This document shows, in pieces, positions 33,758 to 45,534 of a stretch of 64,000 bases of DNA (its first letter is position 1; each line of letters starts with the position of its first letter). A model generated the notes under the pieces. That model saw only the letters and a list, made by a program, of their open reading frames with translations, was not told where the DNA came from and ran no database searches. The DNA is taken from assembly GCF_900157365.1 (NCBI RefSeq), contig NZ_FUEZ01000004.1:1-64000 (forward strand), read 5' to 3'. Source of the stretch: Mycobacterium numidiamassiliense (GTDB taxonomy: Bacteria; Actinomycetota; Actinomycetes; Mycobacteriales; Mycobacteriaceae). The position numbers and the translations under genes were made by a program.

Positions 33758-36700
33758 AACCCGCTTACCCGCCGCCCCACCCACAGCCACCGCCGCACCG
33801 ACCATCCCGGCCACAACCCCCAGCGCGCGGCCAGATTCCGGCGCCCACGGGGCCGGGCTCGGTAGCCCCACCGGGTCCCGGCCTGCCCACCCGGCGAGCC
33901 GAATTGTCCGACGCCGCAATGGTTTCGCATTCGTGGGCGATGGCGTTCGCGACGCTGGTCAGCAGGATCACCGGCTTTGCCCGCATCGTGTTGTTGGCCG
34001 CGATCCTGGGCGCCGCGCTGTCGAGTGCTTTCTCGGTGGCCAACCAGCTGCCGAACCTGGTTGCCGCGCTGGTGCTCGAGGCAACGTTCACTGCGATCTT
34101 CGTGCCGGTGCTGGCCCGCGCCGAGCAAAGCGACCCCGACGGCGGCGCGGCCTTCGTGCGCCGCCTCGTCACCGTGACCAGCACCCTGCTGGTATTCGCG
34201 ACGGCGTTGTCCGTCGTGGCGGCACCGCTGCTGGTGCGGCTGATGCTGGGCCGCAGCCCGCAGGTCAACGAGCCCCTGACAACCGCGTTCGCCTATCTGC
34301 TGCTGCCGCAAGTGCTCGCCTACGGCCTCACCTCGGTGTTCATGGCAATCCTGAACACCCGCAACGTGTTTGGGCCGACCGCGTGGGCGCCCGTTGTCAA
34401 CAACCTCGTCGCGCTGGCCACCCTGGCCGTGTATCTGGCGGTGCCCGGTGACCTCTCCGTCGATCCCGTCCGGATGGGCAACACCAAGCTGCTGGTGCTC
34501 GCCGTTGGGACCACCGCGGGCGTCTACGCGCAGACCGCGGTGCTGCTGGTCGCGCTCAAGCGAGAGCGTGTCAGCCTGCGTCCGCTCTGGGGAATCGACG
34601 AGCGGCTCAAGCGCTTCGGCGCGATGGCCGCGGCGATGGTGCTCTATGTGCTGATCAGCCAACTCGGCTTGGTGGTGGGCAACCAAATCGCGAGTACCGC
34701 GGCGGCTTCCGGGCCCGCGATCTACAACTACACCTGGCTGGTGCTGATGTTGCCGTTCGGCATGATCGGCGTCACGGTGCTGACCGTGGTGATGCCGCGG
34801 CTAAGCCGCAACGCGGCGGCCAGCGACACCAAGGCAGTGCTCGGCGACCTGTCGCTCGCAACCCGGCTGACGCTGATCACCCTCATTCCGATTGTGGCGT
34901 TCATGACCGTAGCCGGGCCGGCGATCGGTAGCGCATTGTTCGCCTACGGCCACTTCGGGAACGTGGACGCCGGATATCTGGGTGCCGCAATCGCGTTGTC
35001 GGCGTTCACCTTGCTCCCCTACGGCCTGGTGCTCCTGCAGCTGCGAGTGTTCTACGCGCGCGAGCAGCCGTGGACGCCGATCGTGATCATTCTCGTCATC
35101 ACGGCCGTGAAGATCGCCGGCTCGGTGCTGGCGCCACATGTCACCGATAACCCCCAGCTGGTCGCCGGGTTCCTCGGGCTGGCAAACGGGCTCGGGTTTC
35201 TGGCCGGCGCGATCGTTGGCTACCTCTTGCTGCGGCGCACCCTGCTGCCGGCCGGCGGCCACCTGGTGGGCGTCGCCGAGGTGCGCACGGTCCTGGTCAC
35301 CCTTGTCGCGTCGATGCTCGCCGGTCTGATCGCTCACGTCGCCGACCGGTTACTCGGACTGAACGCGTTGACCGCACATGGCGGCGCCGGCGGCTCGCTG
35401 CTGCGACTGCTGATACTCGCCGCCATCATGCTGCCGATCATGACGACGTTCATGGTCCGCGCACGCGTCCCCGAGGCGCAGGCCGCCCTGGGCGCCGTCA
35501 GGCGCCGCCTCGGGGGCCGCCAGCGCGTGGCGCTGACACCGCCCAAAGCAACTGTGCCGGATGCATCGTCTCGCCCTGGCCCGGTCCCGTACCCTGAGCA
35601 GAGGAATTCGTCCCCGCCGGGGGCAAATGCGGTCCAGGAGCCGATCCGGCGCAGGCCTCCGGAGCGGGCAGCCAACGCCCCTCTAGCGAAAGGACCGGAG
35701 GTGACCGACCGCCCATCGGAGAGCGCCGCATCCAGCTCCGGGTCAGGTGCTCCGCCACACCGGCCGGTTGCCGATGACTTCCAGCCCGACATTCCGTCCG
35801 GCTTCGAGGCGAGCTCAGCCGGAAGCTCGACGGCGCCACCCCCCTCCGACCAGCGCAACGGCGATCCGGCCCGCGACCGAGCCACGGAAGCCTCCCCCGA
35901 CGAAGGCCACTTGGTTCCCGGCGCCCGCATCGCCGGGGGCCGGTACCGCCTGCTGGTCTTCCACGGCGGAGCGCCTCCCCTGCAGTTCTGGCAGGCGCTC
36001 GACACCGCGCTGGACCGGCAGGTGGCCCTCACCTTCGTCGATCCGGACGGGGCCCTGCCCGAGGACGTTCTGCAGGAAATCCTGTCCCGCACCTTGCGGC
36101 TCAGCCGGATCGACAAGGGCGGCATCGCCCGGGTCCTCGACGTCGTGCATACCGGTTCGGGGGGCCTGGTGGTCGCGGAGTGGATTCGCGGCGGATCGCT
36201 GCAGGAGGTCGCCGACACCGCGCCCTCGCCCGTCGGCGCCGTGCGGGCCATGCAGTCGCTGGCCGCTGCTGCCGACGCCGCCCACCGCAACGGTGTCGCC
36301 CTGTCGATCGACCATCCCAGCCGGGTCCGCGTCAGCATCGATGGCGATGTGGTGCTGGCCTATCCGGCGACGATGCCCGACGCCAACCCCGAGGACGACA
36401 TCCGGGGAATCGGCGCCTCGCTGTACGCGCTGCTGGTCAACCGCTGGCCGCTGCCGGAGTTCGGGGTGCGCAGCGGGCTCGCGCCGGCCGACCGCGACCT
36501 CAATGGCCTTCCCGTCGAACCCACTGCCATCGACCGCGACATCCCCTTTCAGATCTCCGCTGTTGCCGTGCGGGCTGTCCAGGAAGACGGTGGAATACGC
36601 AGTGCCTCAACACTTTTGAACCTACTGCAGCAAGCGACGGCAGTGGCTGATCGCACCGAGGTGCTCGGTCCCATCGACGACTCGTCGGCGCCGCCGCCAC

Positions 36701-37374
36701 CGGTGGCGCCTGGTCGCGAGTACTCGGCCATGGTGCGCCGGCGTCGCGGACTGCTGATCGGAATCGGCGCAGGCCTCGTCATCCTCGTGGTCGCGCTGTT
36801 GGTGCTCGCGTCGATCGTGAGCAAGATCTTCGGCAACGTCGGTGGCCTCAACAAAGACGAGCTCGGGCTGAACGGGCCCAGCTCATCGAACGCGTCGTCG
36901 ACGGCCAGTCCCGCGGCCGCCGGCAGCACGGTCAAACCCACCAAGGCGACCGTCTTCTCCCCTGACGGCGACCCCGACAATCCCGGTCAGGCCGGACAGG
37001 CCATCGACGGCGACCCCGGTACCGCCTGGTCGACGGAGATCTACACCGACCCTGTTCCGTTCCCGTCGTTCAAGCAGGGCGAGGGGCTGATGCTGCAGCT
37101 GCCCAGCCCCACGGTGGTGGGCCAGGTCGGCATCGACGTTGCCGGCACGGGGACCAAGGTCGAGATTCGGTCCGCCTCCACCCCGACGCCGTCGAAGCTG
37201 GAGGACACCACCGTGCTGGTTCCGGCCTTCGCGCTCAAGCCCGGCCACAACGTCATACCGGTACGGGCCGGTTCACCGACGTCGAACCTGCTGGTGTGGA
37301 TTACCACACTGGGAACCACCAATGGCAAGAGCCAAGCGACCTTCTCCGAAATCACGGTCCAGGCCTCCTCCTGA
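33754..37374 (+). CDS. mviN: MurJ (MviN) lipid II flippase with pseudokinase and extracellular domain
   Basis: 1206 residues (1184 in M. tuberculosis Rv3910). A Pro-rich cytosolic start is followed by about fourteen transmembrane helices of the MurJ fold (about 50-580; FARIVLLAAILGAALSSAF, VVMPRLSRNAA). Next comes a disordered linker, then a pseudokinase domain (about 725-980; GGRYRLLVFHGG, LDRQVALTFVD) lacking the usual catalytic HRD/DFG motifs, a single transmembrane helix (GIGAGLVILVVALLVLASIV), and a C-terminal discoidin-like domain. In mycobacteria PknB phosphorylates the pseudokinase, which then recruits FhaA and controls peptidoglycan precursor export. Confidence 0.95.
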   Translation: MKPAYPPPHPQPPPHRPSRPQPPARGQIPAPTGPGSVAPPGPGLPTRRAELSDAAMVSHSWAMAFATLVSRITGFARIVLLAAILGAALSSAFSVANQLPNLVAALVLEATFTAIFVPVLARAEQSDPDGGAAFVRRLVTVTSTLLVFATALSVVAAPLLVRLMLGRSPQVNEPLTTAFAYLLLPQVLAYGLTSVFMAILNTRNVFGPTAWAPVVNNLVALATLAVYLAVPGDLSVDPVRMGNTKLLVLAVGTTAGVYAQTAVLLVALKRERVSLRPLWGIDERLKRFGAMAAAMVLYVLISQLGLVVGNQIASTAAASGPAIYNYTWLVLMLPFGMIGVTVLTVVMPRLSRNAAASDTKAVLGDLSLATRLTLITLIPIVAFMTVAGPAIGSALFAYGHFGNVDAGYLGAAIALSAFTLLPYGLVLLQLRVFYAREQPWTPIVIILVITAVKIAGSVLAPHVTDNPQLVAGFLGLANGLGFLAGAIVGYLLLRRTLLPAGGHLVGVAEVRTVLVTLVASMLAGLIAHVADRLLGLNALTAHGGAGGSLLRLLILAAIMLPIMTTFMVRARVPEAQAALGAVRRRLGGRQRVALTPPKATVPDASSRPGPVPYPEQRNSSPPGANAVQEPIRRRPPERAANAPLAKGPEVTDRPSESAASSSGSGAPPHRPVADDFQPDIPSGFEASSAGSSTAPPPSDQRNGDPARDRATEASPDEGHLVPGARIAGGRYRLLVFHGGAPPLQFWQALDTALDRQVALTFVDPDGALPEDVLQEILSRTLRLSRIDKGGIARVLDVVHTGSGGLVVAEWIRGGSLQEVADTAPSPVGAVRAMQSLAAAADAAHRNGVALSIDHPSRVRVSIDGDVVLAYPATMPDANPEDDIRGIGASLYALLVNRWPLPEFGVRSGLAPADRDLNGLPVEPTAIDRDIPFQISAVAVRAVQEDGGIRSASTLLNLLQQATAVADRTEVLGPIDDSSAPPPPVAPGREYSAMVRRRRGLLIGIGAGLVILVVALLVLASIVSKIFGNVGGLNKDELGLNGPSSSNASSTASPAAAGSTVKPTKATVFSPDGDPDNPGQAGQAIDGDPGTAWSTEIYTDPVPFPSFKQGEGLMLQLPSPTVVGQVGIDVAGTGTKVEIRSASTPTPSKLEDTTVLVPAFALKPGHNVIPVRAGSPTSNLLVWITTLGTTNGKSQATFSEITVQASS

Positions 37375-37436
37375 CACTCACAACCGGCCCGGCCAGGTGA
37401 AGTGCTGCGCCAGGACCGATTGGTTACTGTCCGGCC

Positions 37437-38024
37437 GTGGGGTATGGGGCAGGCATCCAGGGTGAGCGCAGTGACGCCGAATTGCTCGCCGCCCACGTCG
37501 CCGGCGATCGCCACGCCTTCGCCGAGCTGTTCCGCCGTCATCAACGCCAATTGCACCGGCTGGCACGGCTGACCACGCATAGTCGCGAGGACGCCGAAGA
37601 CGCGCTGCAGGATGCCATGCTGTCGGCGCACCGCGGCGCCGGTTCGTTCCGCTATGACGCGGCCGTCGGCAGTTGGCTGCACCGCATCGTGGTCAACGCG
37701 TGCCTGGACCGGCTACGTCGCGCCAAGGCCCATCGCACCACCCCGCTGGAAGACATCTATCCGGTGCCCGATCGGACCGCCCAGGTCGAGACCGCGATCG
37801 GGGTGCAGCACGCGCTGATGCGGTTGCCGGTGGAGCAACGGGCGGCGGTGGTGGCGGTCGACATGCAGGGCTACTCGATCGCGGAAACCGCCTCGCTGCT
37901 CGGCATCCCCGAGGGCACGGTCAAGAGCCGGTGCGCGCGCGGCCGGGTGCGCCTGGCGCAGTTGCTCGGGCACCTCGACGCCGGTGTGTACACCAGTCCG
38001 GACCGGCCCGCAGCTCAGCGCTGA
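37437..38024 (+). CDS. sigM: SigM, ECF sigma factor
   Basis: 195 residues, GTG start. Sigma region 2 (HAFAELFRRHQRQLHRLA, EDALQDAMLSAHRGA) and region 4 (LPVEQRAAVVAVDMQGYSIAETASLLGIPEGTVKSRCARGRVRLA, given here as its bounds at about 130-175) are clear. In M. tuberculosis SigM activates a small set including ESX-4 genes and esxE/esxF. The equivalents of esxE/esxF should lie between esxD and the Rv3906c homologue but are missing in this window. It is followed by its anti-sigma factor. Confidence 0.94.
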   Translation: MGYGAGIQGERSDAELLAAHVAGDRHAFAELFRRHQRQLHRLARLTTHSREDAEDALQDAMLSAHRGAGSFRYDAAVGSWLHRIVVNACLDRLRRAKAHRTTPLEDIYPVPDRTAQVETAIGVQHALMRLPVEQRAAVVAVDMQGYSIAETASLLGIPEGTVKSRCARGRVRLAQLLGHLDAGVYTSPDRPAAQR

Positions 38025-38095
38025 CACCGCTCGGTGTCGCCCGTCACGCGGGCTGTGCATGGCCATCGGCCTGTGCATGACGGACACTGAGGCGG

Positions 38096-38872
38096 ATGGG
38101 TGAAGCGCAGAACGATCCGGCGGAGCACGCCCCGGATCAGGGGAACCCAGCCGACCCTGCGCTGACCGTGGAACTCATCGCCGACCTGCAGGCCGGTGTC
38201 CTCGACGACGAGGCCGCCGCCAGGGTACGCAGGCAAGTCCGCGCCGATCCGCAGGCCGAAGGGGTGCTGCGGGCGCTGAACCAGGTGCGCCGCGACGTCG
38301 CCGCCGCGGGTTCGGATCCAGCGTCGGCCCCCGAGGTGCCCCCCGAGGTCACCGCCCGAATCTCCGGCGCGCTGACGTCGGCCCCCGGTGCCCAACCCAG
38401 CGCCCGCGGCTCGGCCCATTCCGCGCGCCCGCACATCCGTCCCGCCCGGCTCGTCGCGGGGATCGCCGGCGGGTGCGCGGCGCTGGCCGCGATCGGATTC
38501 GGCACCGCCGCGCTGATCAACGCACCAGCCCCCGCGCCCAGCACCGAGCCGACCGCCGAGCACATTACGGTCTCCACGCCACCGATGGTGATCCCGCTCT
38601 CGCAGGCCGAGCTCCTCGCCCTACTCCACCGCAGCCCGGACTACGGCCCGCTCAGCGACCCGGCCCGGCGCGCGTCCTGCCTCAACGGCCTCGGGTATCC
38701 CGCGTCCACTCAGGTACTGGGCGGGCGGCCGGTCGAGATCAACGCCCGCCCCGGCATAGTGCTGGTCATGCCCGGCGACACCCCCGACAACTTGGCGGTC
38801 TTCGCGGTGGCACCGACCTGCAGCGCGGCCGACACCGGGCTGTTAGCCGACACCCAAATTCCCCGCCCTTAA
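38096..38872 (+). CDS. rsmA: anti-sigma M factor RsmA, single-pass membrane protein
   Basis: 258 residues (254 in M. tuberculosis Rv3912). The N-terminal about 60 residues ([20 protein letters not shown]) form the cytosolic anti-sigma domain; one transmembrane helix lies at about 120-140 ([20 protein letters not shown]). The extracytoplasmic part contains two Cys residues (RASCLNGLG and APTCSAAD) that could form a disulfide. It holds SigM inactive until released. The symbol rsmA is also used for an unrelated 16S rRNA methyltransferase. The gene lies 71 bases after sigM. Confidence 0.9.
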   Translation: MGEAQNDPAEHAPDQGNPADPALTVELIADLQAGVLDDEAAARVRRQVRADPQAEGVLRALNQVRRDVAAAGSDPASAPEVPPEVTARISGALTSAPGAQPSARGSAHSARPHIRPARLVAGIAGGCAALAAIGFGTAALINAPAPAPSTEPTAEHITVSTPPMVIPLSQAELLALLHRSPDYGPLSDPARRASCLNGLGYPASTQVLGGRPVEINARPGIVLVMPGDTPDNLAVFAVAPTCSAADTGLLADTQIPRP

Positions 38873-38963
38873 TGTGGTGCGATGTGTTGCGCAACGCAGC
38901 GGGAACACCCACGCCTACGCTGGCGTTCGAACGAATGCAAATATCTGGATCGGAAAGGCTCGA

Positions 38964-39974
38964 ATGACCGCCTCTGGTGCTGACGAGACAGTGCACAACG
39001 TAATCGTTATCGGTTCGGGCCCGGCTGGATACACCGCGGCCCTCTATGCCGCCCGCGCGCAGCTGGCACCGCTGGTTTTCGAAGGCACCTCCTTCGGTGG
39101 CGCGCTGATGACGACGACCGAAGTGGAGAACTACCCCGGGTTCCGCGACGGCATCACCGGCCCGGAGTTGATGGATGAAATGCGCGAGCAGGCGCTGCGG
39201 TTCGGCGCGGACCTGCGGATGGAAGACATCGAGTCGGTGTCGCTGGACGGACCGATCAAATCCGTGGTCACCGCCGACGGACACACCTACCGCGCCCGGG
39301 CGGTCATCTTGGCGATGGGCGCCGCCGCCCGCTATCTGAATGTGCCCGGCGAGCAGGAGTTGCTGGGACGTGGCGTGAGCTCGTGTGCCACCTGCGATGG
39401 GTTCTTCTTCAAGGACCAGGACATCGCCGTCATTGGCGGCGGCGACTCCGCGATGGAAGAGGCCACCTTCTTGACCCGCTTCGCCCGCAGCGTCACCCTG
39501 GTGCACCGGCGCGAGGAGTTTCGCGCATCGCGAATCATGCTCGACCGTGCCCGCAACAACGACAAGATCAAGTTCGTCACCAACGCTGCCGTCGTCGCGG
39601 TCGACGGCGACAGCACGGTGACGGGACTCAGGTTGCGCGACACCGTAACTGGCGAAGAATCCACAATCCCGGTAACGGGCGTCTTCGTGGCAATCGGTCA
39701 CGACCCGCGTTCGAGCCTGGTCCGCGACGTTGTCGATGTCGATCCGGAAGGCTACGTACTCGTCCAGGGACGCACCACCTACACATCGGTGGACGGCGTC
39801 TTCGCTGCCGGCGACCTGGTGGACCACACATACCGGCAGGCGGTCACCGCAGCGGGCAGCGGCTGTGCCGCCGCCATCGACGCGGAGCGGTGGCTGGCCG
39901 ATCGTGAAGAGTCGGCATCCGGTGCCGACGGTCAAGCAGCAGGAAACACCGATTTGATTGGAGCACCACGATGA
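38964..39974 (+). CDS. trxB: thioredoxin reductase
   Basis: 336 residues (335 in M. tuberculosis Rv3913, trxB2). The FAD-binding [18 protein letters not shown], the redox CATC in [11 protein letters not shown], the NADPH-binding [12 protein letters not shown] and the C-terminal [23 protein letters not shown] (by its ends) are present. It reduces thioredoxin with NADPH. ATG 38964 follows GGAAAGG. The stop overlaps the trxC start (ATGA), so the pair is translationally coupled. Confidence 0.96.
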   Translation: MTASGADETVHNVIVIGSGPAGYTAALYAARAQLAPLVFEGTSFGGALMTTTEVENYPGFRDGITGPELMDEMREQALRFGADLRMEDIESVSLDGPIKSVVTADGHTYRARAVILAMGAAARYLNVPGEQELLGRGVSSCATCDGFFFKDQDIAVIGGGDSAMEEATFLTRFARSVTLVHRREEFRASRIMLDRARNNDKIKFVTNAAVVAVDGDSTVTGLRLRDTVTGEESTIPVTGVFVAIGHDPRSSLVRDVVDVDPEGYVLVQGRTTYTSVDGVFAAGDLVDHTYRQAVTAAGSGCAAAIDAERWLADREESASGADGQAAGNTDLIGAPR

Positions 39975-40324
39975 GTGACGCCGAAAAGGCCGGGGCCACA
40001 ATAGAAGTCTCTGATGCATCCTTTTCCACGGATGTGTTGTCCAGCAATAAGCCTGTGCTGGTTGACTTTTGGGCGACCTGGTGCGGACCGTGCAAGATGG
40101 TCGCGCCGGTTCTCGAAGAGATAGCGGCCGAAAGCAAAGAACAACTCACGGTCGCAAAGCTCGACGTTGACGCCAACCCGGAAACCGCGCGTGACTTTCA
40201 GGTGGTTTCGATCCCCACGATGATCCTGTTCAAGGACGGTCAACCGGTAAAACGGATCGTTGGCGCAAAGGGCAAGGCGGCCTTGCTGCGCGAGCTGTCC
40301 GACGCGGTTCCCCACCTCAACTGA
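39971..40324 (+). CDS. trxC: thioredoxin
   Basis: 117 residues (116 in M. tuberculosis Rv3914). The active site is WCGPCK within [17 protein letters not shown], and the conserved cis-proline is in [11 protein letters not shown]. It is the major disulfide reductase partner of the reductase encoded just upstream. No export signal. It starts within the trxB stop codon. Confidence 0.96.
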   Translation: MSDAEKAGATIEVSDASFSTDVLSSNKPVLVDFWATWCGPCKMVAPVLEEIAAESKEQLTVAKLDVDANPETARDFQVVSIPTMILFKDGQPVKRIVGAKGKAALLRELSDAVPHLN

Positions 40325-40454
40325 TCGCGCCGACCTTTCGACGCACCCTCGCCGCTTAGCCTGGGGTTTTCCCGAAATTGAGCAGGATCTGCGACAATAC
40401 CGGTTAGCTGTATTGCATATGTCAGGCAGGCAGTAAGCCCCGGAGGACCTTTGT

Positions 40455-41675
40455 ATGTCGAGTCCGCGCCGCGTAAATGGCGACGCCCTGCGCTGTGGTG
40501 ACCGCAGCGCAGCTGTGACCGAGATCCGGGTCGCGCTGTCCGCGCTGGGGCTTCTGGACAACGGCGACGAGGACATGACCACCGGCCGGCATGTGGCTCT
40601 CGAGCTGTTCGACGTCGGGCTCGACCAGGCGGTACGCGCCTTTCAGCAGCATCGCGGGTTATTGGTCGACGGCATCGTCGGCGAGGCCACCTACCGAGCG
40701 CTCAAAGAAGCCTCCTACCGGCTGGGCGCCCGCACGCTGTTTCACCAATTCGGTGCCCCGCTCTACGGCGACGACGTCGCGACATTGCAGGCCCGGCTGC
40801 AGGACCTCGGGTTCTACACCGGCTTGGTCGACGGACACTTCGGGCTGCAGACCCACAACGCCCTGGTGTCGTATCAGCGCGAGTACGGGCTTGCCGCCGA
40901 CGGCATCTGCGGCCCAGAAACGTTGCGCTCCTTGTACTTTCTGAGTTCACGGGTCTCGGGCGGCTCACCCCACGCGATTCGCGAAGAGGAGCTGGTACGG
41001 CGGTCGGGCCCCAGACTGTCGGGGAAACGGATCATCATCGATCCGGGCCGCGGCGGTGGCGATCACGGCTTCATCGCGCACGGCCCCGGCGGCCCGATCA
41101 GCGAAGCAGACGTGCTGTGGGACTTGGCAAGCCGCCTCGAGGGCCGGATGACGGCCATCGGGATGGAGACCTTCCTCTCGCGGCCGACCAACCGCAGCCC
41201 CTCGGACGCCGAGCGTGCCGCCACGGCCAACAACGTCGGCGCCGACCTGATGATCAGCCTGCGCTGCGAAACCCAGACCAGCCTTTCGGCCAATGGCGTG
41301 GCGTCGTTCCACTTCGGTAATTCGCACGGCTCGGTGTCGACCATCGGCCGCAACCTGGCCGACTTCATTCAGCGAGAAGTTGTGGCGCGCACCGGATTAC
41401 GGGACTGCCGTACCCATGGCCGAACGTGGGACCTGCTACGGCTGACCCGGATGCCGACCGTTCAGGTCGACGTCGGCTACATCACCAACCCGCGCGACCG
41501 GGCGATGCTGGTCTCGACGCAGACCCGCGACGCCATCGCCGAAGGCATTCTCGCCGCGGTCAAAAGGCTCTACCTGCTCGGCAAGAACGACCGGCCCACC
41601 GGCACCTTCACCTTCGCCGAGCTGCTCGCTCACGAGCTGTCGGTGGAGCGGGCGTCCGGGCTCGGCGGTTCCTAA
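40455..41675 (+). CDS. cwlM: CwlM, amidase-like regulator of peptidoglycan synthesis
   Basis: 406 residues, same length as M. tuberculosis CwlM (Rv3915). Two peptidoglycan-binding-1 domains (about 12-80 and 90-155: LDQAVRAFQQHRGLLVDGIVG and YGDDVATLQARLQDLGFYTG, by their ends) precede an amidase-3 fold from about 190. The first zinc ligand of amidases, His in DPGHGG, is Arg here (DPGRGG), consistent with a non-enzymatic role. Known CwlM is phosphorylated by PknB near its C-terminus and then activates MurA; the Thr-rich PTGTFTF motif at that end is kept. A hairpin lies over its stop. Confidence 0.94.
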   Translation: MSSPRRVNGDALRCGDRSAAVTEIRVALSALGLLDNGDEDMTTGRHVALELFDVGLDQAVRAFQQHRGLLVDGIVGEATYRALKEASYRLGARTLFHQFGAPLYGDDVATLQARLQDLGFYTGLVDGHFGLQTHNALVSYQREYGLAADGICGPETLRSLYFLSSRVSGGSPHAIREEELVRRSGPRLSGKRIIIDPGRGGGDHGFIAHGPGGPISEADVLWDLASRLEGRMTAIGMETFLSRPTNRSPSDAERAATANNVGADLMISLRCETQTSLSANGVASFHFGNSHGSVSTIGRNLADFIQREVVARTGLRDCRTHGRTWDLLRLTRMPTVQVDVGYITNPRDRAMLVSTQTRDAIAEGILAAVKRLYLLGKNDRPTGTFTFAELLAHELSVERASGLGGS

Positions 41676-41681
41676 CCGCCG
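41663..41681. terminator. hairpin over the convergent stops of cwlM and the Rv3916c homologue
   Basis: A perfect 8-bp inverted repeat, CGGCGGTT (41663-41670) and AACCGCCG (41674-41681) with loop CCT, spans the overlapping stop codons of two convergent genes. It could end transcription from both sides. There is no U-tract, as is common in mycobacteria. Confidence 0.5.
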
Positions 41682-42424
41682 TTGTCCTTGATCTGCAACG
41701 CATTCGACACCGTGGACCCGGCTCCGACCGGCTGCTCTAGCTGAGCACTCGCGAGCAGTCGCTCCAGGGCTGCCTCCACCGCGGCCTTCCACCCCAGGCC
41801 CTTGTCCAGCTCGAGCCGCAGCCGTGGGAAGTACGGATGTGGCGCCACCACAACGAATCCCACGTCCTGCAAGAATTCCGCGTCGATGATGCACCGATCG
41901 ACCGAGCAGTCACCGAGGGCCTCCAACACCGGCCGCACTGTGGGGTCCACCAGTTGCGGGTCGTGCAATTCCGAAGCGGCCGGCGTACGCCCGAATGCCT
42001 CCAGTGCCCGGACTCCGCGCCGCACCAACTCCTCGATCACCTGGGCGAGCAGACTGTGCGCCAGGTCGTCGGGAGCATGCCCGAATTCGACCCCCATCGA
42101 CGTCAGCAGCACCGCGTCCGGAGACACGGGCGCGGTGGGAAACCGATGGGCCCGCGGTACCGCCCCCGGCGGCGCATAGAGGACGTACCCCAAGCACGAA
42201 GGCTCGGCAGCGCTGTGCTCGTCGGGGACCGTCGTGGCGACCTGCCCGCAGGACCCCCACTCCAGCATCACCATCGACAACCAGGCTTCCTTTTCGAATT
42301 CCGGGTCAGCGAGATGGCTGTCGCCCAGAGTCGCTGGGTCGACCTCCCAGAAGACGCATCGCCGCGCATGCTTCGGCAGCTGCTCGAAACCCTCGAGCCG
42401 CAACGGGGAAATTCGAGCCGACAC
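41672..42424 (-). CDS. GNAT-like acetyltransferase domain protein (Rv3916c homologue)
   Basis: 250 residues (244 in M. tuberculosis Rv3916c). LGYVLYAPPGAVPRAHRFPTAPVSPDAVLLTSMGVEF (by its ends, about 85-120), followed by LAQVIEELVRRGVRALEAFG and FLQDVGFVVVAPHPYFPRLRLEL at the end, gives the beta-alpha order of a GNAT fold, including a final FLxxxGF motif. Substrate unknown. The stop overlaps the convergent cwlM stop, and 295 bases separate its start from the end of parB. Confidence 0.8.
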   Translation of the reverse strand: MSARISPLRLEGFEQLPKHARRCVFWEVDPATLGDSHLADPEFEKEAWLSMVMLEWGSCGQVATTVPDEHSAAEPSCLGYVLYAPPGAVPRAHRFPTAPVSPDAVLLTSMGVEFGHAPDDLAHSLLAQVIEELVRRGVRALEAFGRTPAASELHDPQLVDPTVRPVLEALGDCSVDRCIIDAEFLQDVGFVVVAPHPYFPRLRLELDKGLGWKAAVEAALERLLASAQLEQPVGAGSTVSNALQIKDNGG

Positions 42425-42719
42425 TAGCCTCCTGGCTTCCGTGCGTACTGCAGCCGATTGCCTACAGCCCGGCGATTCGGGCTGACATGCGCCACCAACC
42501 GCTCCAGGATAGGAGAGTTTGTCGTCATTGGGCCACTGTTGACGCTGTTGCGTGAGCCAACCCGGCAGAACCCACGAACTCGTGGCCGCGCGCCGGCGGC
42601 GGAATGCGAAATGCTTTGGTATGCAATGGTTTTCCGCGTGGTGGCAGGGCCTGGGACGGTTCTCGTGCGCCCGAAAAGGGTCGCGTTGTCACCGTGACGT
42701 AATTACACCGTATGTCCGG

Positions 42720-43703
42720 TCATGCCTTTGGTGGGGTCATCACGTCGATAATTCGCTGCAGATCCTCCACCGAGCCGAACTCCACCACGATCCGGCCCTT
42801 GCGTTTGCCGAGGCTGACGGTGACGCGGGTGTCGAAGGTGTTCGACAGCCGGTCGGCAACGTCCTGGAGCCCCGGCATCTGAATCGGCTTGCGTCGGGGC
42901 GCTGGCGGGGCGGCGGCGTCACCACGGTTGGCCAGGGTGACGGCCTCCTCGGTAGCTCGCACCGACAGGCCCTCGGCGACGATGCGGCCGGCGAGCTCCT
43001 CCTGTGCCTCGGGACCAGATTCCAGGGACAGCAGCGCGCGGGCATGGCCGGCCGACAGCACCCCGGCCGCCACTCGGCGCTGGACCGCGATCGGCAGCTT
43101 GAGCAAGCGGATCATGTTGGAGATCAGCGGCCGCGAGCGACCGATCCGCGAAGCCAGTTCCTCGTGGGTGACCCCAAACTCGTCGAGCAGCTGTTGGTAA
43201 GCCGCCGCCTCTTCCAACGGATTCAGCTGTGCCCGATGGATATTCTCCAGGAGGGCGTCGCGCAGCAGATTGTCATCGCCCGTCTCGCGCACGATGGCCG
43301 GGATGGTGGCCAGGCCCGCCTCCTGCGCCGCCCGCCACCGCCGCTCCCCCATCACGATCTGGTAGCGCGCGCCGCCCGGCGTCCCGGCCGTCGCCCGCAC
43401 CACGATGGGTTGCAGCAGACCGAACTCGCGGATCGAGTGCACCAACTCGGCCAGCGCCTCTTCGTCGAACACCTGGCGCGGCTGCTTCGGGTTCGGCTCG
43501 ATATCGGACGGCGCGATCTCGCGGTACACCGCGCCCATCGCGGCGGCGTCCTGCGGGGTCCCCCCGATCAGGACGTCGGCGGCCGCGTCCCCCATCCGGG
43601 GGCCCAGCGTCGCCGGGCCCGAGTCGCCATCGGCCGGGCCGGTGGGGATCAGCGAAGCCAGGCCCCGTCCGAGGCCGCCCTTCTTGCGTAACGGCTGCGT
43701 CAT
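42720..43703 (-). CDS. parB: ParB, chromosome partitioning protein (CTP-dependent parS binder)
   Basis: 327 residues (344 in M. tuberculosis Rv3917c). The N-terminal [11 protein letters not shown] is the ParA-contacting peptide; [21 protein letters not shown] starts the CTPase/ParB domain; [16 protein letters not shown] is the CTP-binding GERRxRA motif; the helix-turn-helix is [22 protein letters not shown] (by its ends). ParB loads at parS, spreads as a clamp, and helps place the origin at the new pole with Wag31. Two parS sites lie 0.9 and 1.8 kb upstream. Confidence 0.96.
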   Translation of the reverse strand: MTQPLRKKGGLGRGLASLIPTGPADGDSGPATLGPRMGDAAADVLIGGTPQDAAAMGAVYREIAPSDIEPNPKQPRQVFDEEALAELVHSIREFGLLQPIVVRATAGTPGGARYQIVMGERRWRAAQEAGLATIPAIVRETGDDNLLRDALLENIHRAQLNPLEEAAAYQQLLDEFGVTHEELASRIGRSRPLISNMIRLLKLPIAVQRRVAAGVLSAGHARALLSLESGPEAQEELAGRIVAEGLSVRATEEAVTLANRGDAAAPPAPRRKPIQMPGLQDVADRLSNTFDTRVTVSLGKRKGRIVVEFGSVEDLQRIIDVMTPPKA

Positions 43704-43720
43704 GGTCGTCCCTTCCGTGT

Positions 43721-45534
<1,814 letters not shown>

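Noticed and set aside
31757..33919. A 720-codon minus-strand frame opposite the DUF6049 gene
   Set aside because: An antisense shadow in high-GC DNA; no motif, and the plus-strand gene matches Rv3909 in length and topology.
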